Positions 8,247-16,682 of a stretch of DNA of 35,389 nt are shown here, one piece after another. The stretch is from CAYVXE01 sp964455375 (GTDB taxonomy: Bacteria; Zhuqueibacterota; Zhuqueibacteria; Oceanimicrobiales; Oceanimicrobiaceae). A program made the position numbers and the translations under genes. The DNA lies in assembly GCA_964455375.1 (NCBI GenBank), contig CAYVXE010000038.1, positions 1-35,389 on the forward strand, written 5' to 3'. How positions within the stretch are numbered: position 1 is the first letter of the stretch; every line of letters starts with the position of its first letter. A model generated the notes under the pieces. That model did not search any database and had not been told where the DNA came from. It worked only from the letters and a program-made list of their open reading frames with translations.

Positions 8247-9491
8247 ATGGAGAATCAGAACTTAATTTATGATTGGAATTTGCACGAGGAGGGTTGTTTT
8301 GTTCCATCTGACCCTATAGAATTTGATGATGAAACCTTACGCGATGGATTACAAGGCCCTTCGGTAACAGATCCGCCAATAGCGAAGAAAATCGAAATCC
8401 TGCATTTGATGAACGAGCTTGGCATAAATACGGCCGCTTTGGGTCTTCCCGGGGCAGGACCGCGTGCCGTAGCAGATGTGACCTTACTTGCTCAGGAAAT
8501 CGTTAAAAACAAGCTTCCAATTCAGGCCAATTGTGCAGCCAGAACCGTGGAAGCCGATATCATTCCCATCATTGAGATATCCGAAAAAGTTGGGATTCCC
8601 ATCGAGGCCTGTACATTCATCGGCTCCAGTCCCATCCGGCAATTTGCTGAAAATTGGGATATTGATTTTTTACTTCGGCAGTCCGAATTGGCAGTAGAGT
8701 TTGCGGTGAAGCACGGGTTGCCGGTCATGTTCGTCACCGAAGATACAGTCCGCTCAAAACCGGAACATGTACGCCAACTTTATACCACTGCCATTGAGCA
8801 TGGCGCCAAACGTGTGTGTGTGTGTGATACGGTAGGTCACATCACGCCGCGCGGTGTTAAAAGTCTTGTTCGTTTTGTTGTGGATGTGGTCAAAGAAACA
8901 GGTGAGGATATCAAAATTGATTGGCACGGGCACCGGGATCGCGGGTTCGATCTTGCGAATACCTTTGCTGCAATTGAAGCAGGCGCCTCCCGTGTTCACG
9001 GCTGTGCGCTGGGCGTCGGAGAGCGGGTGGGGAATACCCCCATAGACTTGATTCTATCAAATTGTAAATTAATGGGCTGGATTGATCAGGATTTAACGCG
9101 TCTGAAAACCTATTGCCAAAAAGTTTCCAAAGCGCTTGAGGTTCCAATCCCTAAAAATTATCCTGTCATCGGTGAGGATGCTTTCCGTACCGGGACAGGT
9201 GTTCATGCTGCAGCAATCATCAAGGCTGAGAAGAGGGGTCAAACATGGCTTGCAGATAATGTTTATTCAGGCGTGCCTGCTTCGTGGTTTGGCAGTGAGC
9301 AAGTTATCGAGATCGGCCCCATGAGCGGTGAGTCAAATATTATTTATTGGCTTAAGAAAAAGAATTTGGAGCCGAAGAAAAAGTGGGTTGTCGCCATCTT
9401 TAAAAAGGCAAAAACCTCGAATCGGATGTTAAGCGATAAAGAAATTTACGAAATCATCGACCGACCCAGCGGAATCAATGGCGAGAAATAA
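8247..9491 (+). CDS. DRE-TIM metallolyase, isopropylmalate/homocitrate synthase-like
   Basis: A Claisen-type enzyme that would condense acetyl-CoA with a 2-keto acid. The barrel has the DRE motif as TLRDGLQGP (30-38, R32 and D33), the metal-ligand strand HGHRDRG (227-233) and GERVGN (258-263). These favour the LeuA/homocitrate-synthase branch over HMG-CoA lyase. The usual HxHND of LeuA is HGHRD here. At 414 aa it has the C-terminal subdomains but lacks room for the full leucine-binding regulatory domain of LeuA, so feedback control may be absent. It follows the crotonase by 12 bp, so it belongs to the same transcript. The exact keto-acid substrate is unknown. Confidence 0.8.
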   Translation: MENQNLIYDWNLHEEGCFVPSDPIEFDDETLRDGLQGPSVTDPPIAKKIEILHLMNELGINTAALGLPGAGPRAVADVTLLAQEIVKNKLPIQANCAARTVEADIIPIIEISEKVGIPIEACTFIGSSPIRQFAENWDIDFLLRQSELAVEFAVKHGLPVMFVTEDTVRSKPEHVRQLYTTAIEHGAKRVCVCDTVGHITPRGVKSLVRFVVDVVKETGEDIKIDWHGHRDRGFDLANTFAAIEAGASRVHGCALGVGERVGNTPIDLILSNCKLMGWIDQDLTRLKTYCQKVSKALEVPIPKNYPVIGEDAFRTGTGVHAAAIIKAEKRGQTWLADNVYSGVPASWFGSEQVIEIGPMSGESNIIYWLKKKNLEPKKKWVVAIFKKAKTSNRMLSDKEIYEIIDRPSGINGEK

Positions 9492-9957
9492 AACCCCTGA
9501 TCCTGACCGACGCATCAATAAAGACCGCAGATCTAAACCAACGTCTCCTTTCACATCTTCAAGTTTGTTTGGTGCACGCAAACATGTTCGCAGGGACGAA
9601 GATAAAAATCGGCACATGTATGTGGACCGGTATAGTACACGTGCTGTTTTAACGGTTATCATGACGATTTTATTGTCTTTAGCAGATGCCGTTTTTACCA
9701 TAAAATTGGTGGAGGGAGGTGCTGAAGAAATCAATCCGGTAATGGATTTTTTCTTGCAGGATGGCCCTATTCCGTTTTTGATAGCAAAATATCTACTCAC
9801 AGGAACATGCCTGGTATTATTTCTTGTGTACAAAAATCATCCTTTTTTATTTGGTTTAATTCGCGTCAAATCCCTGATGGTGGGAGCATTGATTATTTAT
9901 ACATTATTGATTTTCTATGAGTTAAACCTGCTTTCTACACTCGGCGGCGTGCATTAA
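9478..9957 (+). CDS. Small membrane protein, DUF5658-like
   Basis: The first 45 residues are hydrophilic and very rich in R, K and D. Three predicted membrane helices follow (about 54-76, 98-118 and 127-150), with the LADAVFTIKLVEGG and EINPVMDFFL pieces that characterise DUF5658-type proteins (T/D in helix 1, NP after the loop). The function of that family is not known. The ATG overlaps the 3' end of the DRE-TIM gene by 14 bp. It may just be carried along with the metabolic operon. Confidence 0.7.
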   Translation: MARNKTPDPDRRINKDRRSKPTSPFTSSSLFGARKHVRRDEDKNRHMYVDRYSTRAVLTVIMTILLSLADAVFTIKLVEGGAEEINPVMDFFLQDGPIPFLIAKYLLTGTCLVLFLVYKNHPFLFGLIRVKSLMVGALIIYTLLIFYELNLLSTLGGVH

Positions 9958-9963
9958 TCAGGT

Positions 9964-10338
9964 TTATTCAGGCATTGGGGAAATGTCGTGATCGAAATCA
10001 TAGATGGCTTCATCCACGGAGTCGTACACTTTCAGGAACCAGAAAAATTCCAAAACCTTATAAACTTCGTAGACATTGTCGCTCATTCTGGCAAGTTTCA
10101 AGTCACCGCCGTTTTCCCTGATCATTTTTATTTTGCTCAAAAAGATACTCCAGCCGCGACTGCTGATGTAGTCCACGTCACCCAAATCGATGATGATGTT
10201 GAATGTATCTCTGGTAATGATTCTTGAGATCACTTTGTCCAACTCGTCAGAAGCTGTAAACTCTATATAGCCGCCAACTTTCAGGATGTTAATTGGTTGT
10301 CTCGTCTTGTGATCTTGCTGAGTTTGTTGATTTTCCAT
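9964..10338 (-). CDS. STAS-domain protein (anti-sigma factor antagonist-like)
   Basis: A single STAS domain, as in SpoIIAA/RsbV, which normally binds an anti-sigma or switch kinase and is controlled by phosphorylation. The signature is DLGDVDYISSRGWSIF, with serines at the usual phosphorylation position. The chosen start (MENQQTQ) has AAGGA about 10 nt upstream on the minus strand; a start 30 bp further out (10368) is possible but lacks such a site. No kinase or phosphatase partner is nearby. It converges on the membrane-protein gene with only a few bases between stops and diverges from dinB. Confidence 0.85.
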   Translation of the reverse strand: MENQQTQQDHKTRQPINILKVGGYIEFTASDELDKVISRIITRDTFNIIIDLGDVDYISSRGWSIFLSKIKMIRENGGDLKLARMSDNVYEVYKVLEFFWFLKVYDSVDEAIYDFDHDISPMPE

Positions 10339-10407
10339 TTGCAGGTTTTCCTTGCGAAGGTTCTTCATAAATTAATCATTTTTACCATAATTTCAAGCAT
10401 TTTGTCG

Positions 10408-10447
10408 AGACATGTGTCTTGCATTTGGATTTCATTTGGTGTAATTT
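10408..10447 (+). promoter_or_regulatory. Candidate dinB promoter with palindromic operator
   Basis: AGACATGTGTCT (10408-10419) is an inverted repeat with 5-bp arms. It touches a possible -35 TTGCAT (10419-10424), with TAATTT (10442-10447) 17 bp further on and dinB starting about 20 bp later. An SOS-type repressor site is a reasonable guess for a dinB gene, but the repressor is not known here. Confidence 0.35.
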
Positions 10448-10467
10448 CCTTAAATCAGGAAAACGAA

Positions 10468-11661
10468 ATGATGGAAAGAACGATTTTACATGTTGACATG
10501 GATGCGTTTTTTGCTGCTGTCGAGCAGTTAGATAATCCGGGTTACCGGGGCAAACCGGTCATTGTAGGCTCGGATCCAAAGGACGGAAAGGGCAGGGGCG
10601 TTGTTTCCACCGCAAGCTATGAAGCAAGAAAATTTGGTGTTTTTTCAGCCATGCCTATTTCTCAGGCTTACAAGCGGTGCCCCCATGGAATCTACGTACG
10701 TGGCCGGCACAAACGGTATGCGCAAGTTTCCAGACATGTGATGCAAATTTTACATGGTTTTTCGTCTGTTATCGAGAAGATCAGCATCGACGAAGCTTTC
10801 CTGGATATCACAGGAAGCCTGAAACTCCTTGGAAACGCGGAAACTATCGGCAAGCGAATGAAGGCAAAAATAAAAAAGGAATGCAAACTGACGGCTTCCG
10901 TTGGTATCGCCACATCAAAATTTATCGCAAAAATAGCTTCAGACCTGAAAAAACCGGATGGCTTCGTCATCGTTAAGCCAGGAGATGAAAAAGCCTTTCT
11001 TGCTGAATTACCTATCTCCAAGATGTGGGGCGTAGGGAAGAAAACCGAACAGACCCTAAAAGCGTTGGGGATTGAAACCATCGGGCAAATTGCTGCGAGT
11101 TCGGAACTGTTTTTAAGTAAAAAATTTGGTAAATGGGGCAGCGCCCTATGGAAATTAGCTCAGGGTATTGATGCTCGGCCGGTGTCGACGGCAAGTCTAC
11201 GAAAATCAATTAGCCAGGAACGAACTTTTGACGAAGATGTGGCAAATGAGGCTCTGATAGAGAAAACGCTTTTTTCCCTTTCCGAAGAAGTTGCCAGGCT
11301 CATGCGAAAACAACGAATCAAGGGGAGAACCGTCACGCTCAAATTACGTTTGGAAGATTTTACGACCTTCACAAAAAGCAGAACTCTTTCGACATTTATT
11401 GATTCTCCACAACTTTTACGGGGAATCGCCGTTCAACTTTATCGGGCGTATGAAAAAAACAACAAGAAGGTGCGCCTTCTTGGCATAGGTGTGTCGCAGT
11501 TAAGCACAGAAGCGGGTGAACAGCTCGGGTTATTTGAACAAGATTCTCCACTCGATTCCAGGATAAGTCAACTCCTCGATGATCTCGAAAAAAAATTCGG
11601 AGATCGGGTTGTACAGCGAGCGGCATTTCTAAAAAATAAAAAGGAACCTCCGCCGGAATGA
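10468..11661 (+). CDS. dinB: DNA polymerase IV (Y-family translesion polymerase)
   Basis: Error-prone translesion polymerase. The palm carboxylates are D10 in HVDMDAFFAAVE and D108/E109 in SIDEAFLD. The fingers segment VVSTASYEARKFGVFSAMP and the little-finger domain are present. The clamp-binding motif QLGLF lies at 352-356. The start is the first ATG of the ATGATGG pair at 10468, with AGGAAA upstream, giving 397 aa. The frame stays open about 170 bp further upstream, but that extension overlaps the STAS gene on the other strand and has no similarity to the family. Confidence 0.95.
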   Translation: MMERTILHVDMDAFFAAVEQLDNPGYRGKPVIVGSDPKDGKGRGVVSTASYEARKFGVFSAMPISQAYKRCPHGIYVRGRHKRYAQVSRHVMQILHGFSSVIEKISIDEAFLDITGSLKLLGNAETIGKRMKAKIKKECKLTASVGIATSKFIAKIASDLKKPDGFVIVKPGDEKAFLAELPISKMWGVGKKTEQTLKALGIETIGQIAASSELFLSKKFGKWGSALWKLAQGIDARPVSTASLRKSISQERTFDEDVANEALIEKTLFSLSEEVARLMRKQRIKGRTVTLKLRLEDFTTFTKSRTLSTFIDSPQLLRGIAVQLYRAYEKNNKKVRLLGIGVSQLSTEAGEQLGLFEQDSPLDSRISQLLDDLEKKFGDRVVQRAAFLKNKKEPPPE

Positions 11662-12055
11662 TGCATGTCAGGCAAATCTGCAATATTCAAAAATTGCAGA
11701 ACAGTCACACGGATTTCACGGGTAAACAGGATTTGCACAGATTTCACTTGATAGTCTAAAATCGACATTCGTTATTCCTTGTTCCGAAATCTATTTCTCT
11801 ATCCAGAGCTTTCAGCTTTCCGCTTAATTGGCGCATCTGCTCGTTTCATGTACAAATTTCCCGCAGACATGCAACATCATTGTTTTGTTAACCGGTGAGA
11901 CATAAACTGTTTTGGAAACATTTTTCTGTTGCACCGGATTTTTTGAAATCACCTTAAGTCCATAATTAACAGTTATGTAAAAAGTTTGACGAAGAAAATT
12001 CGAGTGGTATGGTGATTGCAAATTAAGGCTAATATTTTATTGCTGAGGAGACCGT
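11662..12055. other. Intergenic stretch with repeat-like remnants and a structured segment
   Basis: No credible gene. Around 11703-11750 there are phrases of the kind CACGGATTTCACGGG and CACAGATTTCAC; a similar phrase (ACACGGATAAAA) recurs near 27131, so these may be decayed dispersed repeats. At 11892-11945 CCGGTG pairs with CACCGG around an inner TGTTT/AAACA hairpin and is followed by ATTTTTTG, a possible terminator-like structure. The promoter for the export gene lies at the right end. Confidence 0.4.
11986..12013 (+). promoter_or_regulatory. Candidate promoter for the polysaccharide export gene
   Basis: TTGACG (11986-11991) and TATGGT (12008-12013) with a 16-bp spacer. The start codon at 12056 follows about 40 bp later with a GAGGAG-type ribosome-binding site. 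Confidence 0.4.
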
Positions 12056-12673
12056 ATGGCCAAATTTGCATCCATATTTTTTTTGGGGACAGCCCTTTCT
12101 ATCTTACTAATTCTTACCGCTTGCACAACCACGTTTCCCACCGATTTGTCGGTATCCGATTACCATGTAAAGGCAGGAGATATGATTCTGGTGAAGTTAG
12201 ATCATTACCCGAGTTTAGAGCAAAGTCTTATGGTCAGACAGGACGGAAGTGTTAGCCCTGCAGGAATTGGAAAATTGGCGGTCGCAGGTCTATCTTCAAA
12301 AGAGTTGAAATTGATTATTCAGCGTAAATATATGGAAATATTGCCTGAGCCGGATGTGCATGTCGCTGTGTTGCGCACGTCTAACCTATCGGTTTATATT
12401 GGTGGAGAGATCAAAAAACCGGGTAAAATACCGTTTCGACCTGATTTGTCGGTTATGGAAGGAATTACGCTTTCGGGCGGCTTTCGGGACAGAGCAAAGA
12501 GCTATCAAATCATCATTTTCAGGGATAAAGGTAAACTTGGTATTAAAATGTATCACTTTTATATGAAAAATGATTTAGAATTCATAAACGGAAAATTTAA
12601 ATTAGAGCCGTATGATGTTATAATCATTACGAAAAAGAAAAAGAAGTTCAAATCGACGGGAATTGAAATTTAG
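12056..12673 (+). CDS. Polysaccharide export lipoprotein (Wza-like, short)
   Basis: A periplasmic/outer-membrane export protein for a capsule or exopolysaccharide. The signal is a lipoprotein type (LILTAC, Cys about residue 23). The Poly_export domain follows (VSDYHVKAGDMILVKLDHYP through DGSVSPAGIGKLAVAGLS), then one SLBB-like segment (VYIGGEIKKPGKIPFRP, LSVMEGITLSGG). At 205 aa it is shorter than E. coli Wza and lacks its C-terminal transmembrane helix; it ends in a lysine-rich tail. No Wzc-like kinase is nearby, but a GT2 synthase and a GDP-mannose enzyme lie downstream. Confidence 0.88.
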   Translation: MAKFASIFFLGTALSILLILTACTTTFPTDLSVSDYHVKAGDMILVKLDHYPSLEQSLMVRQDGSVSPAGIGKLAVAGLSSKELKLIIQRKYMEILPEPDVHVAVLRTSNLSVYIGGEIKKPGKIPFRPDLSVMEGITLSGGFRDRAKSYQIIIFRDKGKLGIKMYHFYMKNDLEFINGKFKLEPYDVIIITKKKKKFKSTGIEI

Positions 12674-12744
12674 CTAACCTGAATGATTCACAAACCTGAA
12701 TCTAATGACCGGACAAGGTATTGTAAAGGTACCAATTAGGCTTA

Positions 12745-12783
12745 TCATTTCGAATCCAGCGTTTTTTGCCGGACGAGAAATCT
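12745..12783 (+). repeat. REP-like intergenic element, TCATTTCGA...GAGAAATCT form
   Basis: The element opens with TCATTTCGA and closes with GAGAAATCT about 30 bp later. A compact version (GTCATTTTGAGAAATCT on the minus strand) lies at 21753-21769. It resembles short dispersed intergenic repeats, but only two copies are visible. Confidence 0.3.
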
Positions 12784-12912
12784 TTATTTACTTGAATTGT
12801 CGCAATTACAGATTTTTCGCCTAAAAAACAGGCTTGAAATGACAATTCGGCAGGAGCAGCTAAAAAAATCAGAGATTTGTGAATTAATCAGGCTAAATAC
12901 TGGGATATTAAT

Positions 12913-13089
12913 TTGATTGAACATTTACCCGATTTGCATTTGTTTGTTGACGACCCTGAAAAAGTAATACGATTTCAAGATATTGAGTTTTTAGAGATGC
13001 AAGCGAATAAAAGAATACTTCTAAACCACACCTCTGATGAAGATAATATGACCAAAAATGTGTTCAAAAAAACCTTGACGAAGCAATGA
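12913..13089 (+). pseudogene. Possible 58-aa gene remnant, unknown
   Basis: A frame reading LIEHLPDLHLFVDDPEKVIR and ending TLTKQ before TGA looks protein-like, with acidic and hydrophobic periodicity. It has no ATG or ribosome-binding site, and a stop precedes it shortly upstream. It could be the 3' remnant of a decayed gene. I do not recognise the family. Confidence 0.2.
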
Positions 13090-13131
13090 TTTTATCATGA
13101 ATTATTTTACTGATTTGGATTGATTATTCTC

Positions 13132-13160
13132 TTGACTCCAAATTGCAAAATATTTATATT
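13132..13160 (+). promoter_or_regulatory. Strong sigma70-like promoter for the GT2 gene
   Basis: TTGACT (13132-13137), a 17-bp spacer and TATATT (13155-13160). It is one of the best consensus matches in the window. Transcription would begin near 13167. Confidence 0.55.
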
Positions 13161-13308
13161 CTCCCTGTTTTTTTAATTCCATCTTAACTTTTTATTCGTG
13201 TTTGCGTTAAATTGGAGTGGAATAGTTTTTTGCAACTTTTTGTTACTAACGCAAATATTAGGGTGTTATGTTAAATTGTACAAGAATTGTGGAGACGACT
13301 ATTGCTTT

Positions 13309-14835
13309 ATGAGCGCATTCGAGATGTTATTATTTTCTTTTTACGGTTTTGTTTTATTGTTGTTGGTATTTTTCGGCCTGCATAAATACTTTCTGCTCTA
13401 CCTTTTTTGGAAATATAAAGATAAGCCTATCCTCCCTGCTGCTGAAATGGATGAGTTGCCAAAAGTGACAATCCAACTTCCAGTTTTTAATGAAAAATAT
13501 GTGATCGAGCGTTTAATAAAAGCGGTCTGTGCAATCGATTATCCAAAGGATTTATTGGAGATTCAAGTACTGGATGATTCAACGGATGAGACCAGGTATG
13601 TCGCTCAAAAGCTGATTCGTCAATATGAAGGGTTGGGATTTGATGTGCAGTATGTCCGCCGTGCACACAGAGTCGGGTTTAAAGCCGGCGCGTTAGACTA
13701 TGGGCTTAAAATTGCAAAGGGTGAATTCATAGCTATTTTTGACGCCGATTTTGTACCAAACTCTGATTTTTTAATGAAATCACTGCCTTATTTTACCGAT
13801 GGGGAAGTGGGGTTAGTGCAGGCAAGATGGGGCCATATCAATCGGAATTATTCTCTTCTGACCAGGGTGCAGTCGATGTTTTTGGATGGTCATTTCGTCA
13901 TAGAGCATACAGCCAGAAATCGTTCGGGAAGATTATTTAACTTTAATGGTACTGCCGGCATTTGGAGAAAGAGGACAATTGCTGATGCCGGGGGTTGGCA
14001 ACATGACACACTGACTGAGGACTTGGATCTAAGTTACCGTGCACAAATTGCAGGGTGGAAATTTGTTTATTTACCTGATGTTGTCACACCCGCTGAACTG
14101 CCTGTGGAAATGAATGCTTACAAATCACAACAGCACAGGTGGGCAAAAGGTTCCGTACAAACGGCCAAAAAACTCTTGCCAAAAATATTTAAAAGCCGCT
14201 TACCATTTTATGTAAAATTAGAAGCGAGTATTCATCTTTTCAGTAATTTTACCTATTTATTCATGACTATTCCTTCTATACTGATGCCAATTGTTTTAGA
14301 GGTCCAGTTAAATCGGGGATGGGATTGGATGGTCTATGTCTACTTATTTGTGTTTTTCTCAGCAACCGCATCTGTCATCGTTTATTATTTAATATCCCAA
14401 ATGGTCACCAATGATTCCTGGAAAAAGCAAATCCCGTATTTACCATTACTCATGTCTTTAGGCATAGGACTTTCAATTAATAATGCGAAAGCAGTTTTGG
14501 AGGCGATCTTTAATCATGTGACGGAATTTAAACGTACGCCGAAATATCGAATTGAAAAATCCAGTGATAATTGGCGTAATAAAACCTACAAAATGGGATT
14601 TAATTGGCAGCCCATTATTGAGATATTCCTGGGGTTATACTTTACGGCTTTCCTGATAAGTTTAGTTAACAGAGGGCTTTTGATATCGATCCCATTTTTT
14701 TTCCTGTTTCAATTTGGTTTTATTTATGTTGGGGTAGCATCACTTATCCAGGCATTGCACGTGAATCTGAACTTAGTCCGTGCTAAACTTTTTTTCCAGA
14801 AATCGGTGGTGTTACTCACGAAACATTTAACATAA
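13309..14835 (+). CDS. Processive family-2 glycosyltransferase (cellulose synthase/CslA-like)
   Basis: A membrane beta-glycan synthase. The first membrane helix is about residues 6-32. The cytosolic GT-A domain has DDST (89-92), DAD (145-147), TED (236-238) and QQHRW (274-278), the D,D,D,QxxRW set of processive GT2 enzymes. Several C-terminal membrane helices follow from about residue 310. This layout resembles CslA/CslC-type mannan or glucan synthases rather than BcsA, as no PilZ domain is seen. I chose the ATG at 13309; the frame is open back to a GTG at 13198, which has no ribosome-binding site but lies closer to the promoter. A mannan-type product would fit the nearby GDP-mannose gene, but this is inference. 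Confidence 0.88.
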   Translation: MSAFEMLLFSFYGFVLLLLVFFGLHKYFLLYLFWKYKDKPILPAAEMDELPKVTIQLPVFNEKYVIERLIKAVCAIDYPKDLLEIQVLDDSTDETRYVAQKLIRQYEGLGFDVQYVRRAHRVGFKAGALDYGLKIAKGEFIAIFDADFVPNSDFLMKSLPYFTDGEVGLVQARWGHINRNYSLLTRVQSMFLDGHFVIEHTARNRSGRLFNFNGTAGIWRKRTIADAGGWQHDTLTEDLDLSYRAQIAGWKFVYLPDVVTPAELPVEMNAYKSQQHRWAKGSVQTAKKLLPKIFKSRLPFYVKLEASIHLFSNFTYLFMTIPSILMPIVLEVQLNRGWDWMVYVYLFVFFSATASVIVYYLISQMVTNDSWKKQIPYLPLLMSLGIGLSINNAKAVLEAIFNHVTEFKRTPKYRIEKSSDNWRNKTYKMGFNWQPIIEIFLGLYFTAFLISLVNRGLLISIPFFFLFQFGFIYVGVASLIQALHVNLNLVRAKLFFQKSVVLLTKHLT

Positions 14836-14960
14836 ATAAATTTATGTTGAACCTTGACAAATAATACAAAAAGGTAAACAAATTTATCTTGCTATTTTGC
14901 GTATAGCTTTTTAATTTTGTTCAGTTTTATTTTATATGATGTAATAAGGAGAATTTTAAA

Positions 14961-15284
14961 ATGGCAAAACCTCTTGAATTCACGGATGCCAACTTCGATG
15001 CCGAAGTCATCGCTTCGGATGTGCCTGTTCTGGTTGACTTTTGGGCAGAATGGTGTGGGCCGTGCAAAATGATTGCACCGGCTGTGGAAGAATTAGCCGA
15101 TGATTATGACGGTAAAGTTAAAATAGGTAAACTCGACGTAGATCATAATCAAATGACAGCCAGCAAGTACGGAATAAGAAGCATTCCATCATTGCTTGTT
15201 TTTAAAGATGGCCAGGTTGTGGAACAAATTGTGGGTGCCGTACCGAAAGGGCATATACAATCTAAATTGGATGCTGCTCTCTAA
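14961..15284 (+). CDS. trxA: Thioredoxin
   Basis: A classical cytosolic disulfide reductase of 107 aa. The active site is WCGPC (31-35), with the upstream DFWAEW strand and the cis-proline region RSIPSLLVF. The AAGGAG ribosome-binding site lies at 14947-14952. It is followed by its own terminator, so it is probably a single-gene transcript. Confidence 0.97.
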   Translation: MAKPLEFTDANFDAEVIASDVPVLVDFWAEWCGPCKMIAPAVEELADDYDGKVKIGKLDVDHNQMTASKYGIRSIPSLLVFKDGQVVEQIVGAVPKGHIQSKLDAAL

Positions 15285-15308
15285 AATAATACAAAAATAC
15301 ACTCAGTA

Positions 15309-15343
15309 AAAGGCACTTTGATTTTGAAGTGCCTTTCTTTTTG
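15309..15343 (+). terminator. Rho-independent terminator after thioredoxin
   Basis: Perfect 10-bp arms, AAAGGCACTT and AAGTGCCTTT, with an 8-nt loop and a CTTTTTG tail. Confidence 0.85.
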
Positions 15344-15593
15344 TATTTAAAGGACGCTGTTATGGTGGTACTATTACTGTAACTAAAATGCTTGATTTTC
15401 ATGGATGAATTTCATACTTTACTTTTACACAAGGTGCTTCATAGTAGATAACTATTATTGAATATTGAAATACAATTTTATATAAAATTGATGATTCGGA
15501 ATCATAGGTTGCCATTGTTGTTTATGCACAAGAAAAGTATTCAACAGTGGCATTTTTTTGGGAAGATGGTTTTTTGTCGTTAGGAGGACGTCT
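15344..15593. promoter_or_regulatory. Intergenic leader of the manC operon with an 18-bp palindrome
   Basis: No gene. CAATTTTATATAAAATTG at 15473-15490 is a perfect 18-bp palindrome about 100 bp before the manC start and could be an operator. It is AT-rich, and one such site in 35 kb could arise by chance. A strong TAGGAGG ribosome-binding site sits at 15581-15587. Confidence 0.3.
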
Positions 15594-16664
15594 ATGTATG
15601 CTTTGATTATGGCAGGTGGTCTCGGGACGAGATTTTGGCCAAAAAGTCGAAAAAAACATCCAAAGCAGTTGCTAAGGATTGACAATGAGAGGACACTCAT
15701 TCAAAATACCATCACGCGGCTGCAGCCTCTTATGCCACCGGAACATATTTTTATTGTTTCTACAAAAGAGCAAATAGATGAAATTCACCGACAGTTACCC
15801 GAGATACCCGAAAATAATTTAATCATTGAACCAAAAGGAAAAAATACAGCGCCATGCATAGGCCTCTCAGCGCTGTTTATGCAGCAACTTGACCCGGAAG
15901 AAGTGATGGTGGTTTTACCGGCTGACCATTTGATTACCAATAATTACGAATTTATTAAAATTTTACGTGCCGGAAATAAAGTCGCGGCGGAAAAAGGAAA
16001 CCTTGTAACTATCGGTATTAAGCCAACATTTCCGGCCACCGGCTATGGCTACATCCAATTCAATGGTGAAATCGAATCCGTTGATGGTGTGGAGGTTTTA
16101 AAGGTAAAAACGTTTGCCGAAAAACCTAATTTGGACACGGCAAAAAGATTTGTGAGCAGCGGCGATTTTCTCTGGAATAGTGGTATTTTTTTATGGAAAA
16201 TTAAAACGATTTTATCGGAAATTGAGGAACACCTGCCGCACTTGTATGATGGTTTGATGGAGATAAAAAAGAGTCTTAATTCGCCAAAGCTAAGCGAAAC
16301 GATTAATCGTGTGTACTGTCAGATAAAAAGCATCTCTATCGATTATGGTGTGATGGAATATGCTAAAAATGTGACTGTCCTAAAAGGCGAATTCGGTTGG
16401 AATGATTTAGGAAGCTGGGATGAAGTTTACAACATCTGTGCGAAAGATAAAAACAAAAATGTCCTAATTGGGAGGCACTTGCTTAAAAACAGTGAGGGGT
16501 GCTTTATAGATTCCCCGGATAAATGTGTCGCTCTGGTGGGTTTGAACAATTTAATTGTTGTAAATACTGACGATGCCCTTTTAATTTGTCCGCGTGAAAA
16601 AGCGCAGGAAGTCAAGGACATCGTTGAGATGGCTAAAAGAAAAAAAATGGATGAATATCTGTAA
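15594..16664 (+). CDS. manC: Mannose-1-phosphate guanylyltransferase (GDP-mannose pyrophosphorylase)
   Basis: Makes GDP-mannose from mannose-1-phosphate and GTP. The nucleotidyltransferase signature is AGGLGTRFWPKSRKKHPKQ near the N-terminus, followed by VVLPADHLI and FAEKPN. The 356-aa protein has only the pyrophosphorylase domain and a short tail, not the C-terminal phosphomannose isomerase domain of long ManC proteins. The start at 15594 (MYALIMAGG) follows TAGGAGG at the right distance; a GTG 36 bp upstream is in frame but poorer. It leads a four-gene operon and probably supplies sugar nucleotides for envelope polysaccharide. Confidence 0.93.
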   Translation: MYALIMAGGLGTRFWPKSRKKHPKQLLRIDNERTLIQNTITRLQPLMPPEHIFIVSTKEQIDEIHRQLPEIPENNLIIEPKGKNTAPCIGLSALFMQQLDPEEVMVVLPADHLITNNYEFIKILRAGNKVAAEKGNLVTIGIKPTFPATGYGYIQFNGEIESVDGVEVLKVKTFAEKPNLDTAKRFVSSGDFLWNSGIFLWKIKTILSEIEEHLPHLYDGLMEIKKSLNSPKLSETINRVYCQIKSISIDYGVMEYAKNVTVLKGEFGWNDLGSWDEVYNICAKDKNKNVLIGRHLLKNSEGCFIDSPDKCVALVGLNNLIVVNTDDALLICPREKAQEVKDIVEMAKRKKMDEYL

Positions 16665-16682
16665 TGACGTTTTAGGTGCAGC

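Noticed and set aside
10297..10467. Long N-terminal extension of dinB
   Set aside because: It overlaps the STAS gene on the other strand, reads as hydrophobic nonsense and lies before a good ribosome-binding site and the canonical start.
13198..13308. GTG-started extension of the GT2 gene
   Set aside because: No ribosome-binding site and no family similarity, though its distance from the promoter keeps it possible.
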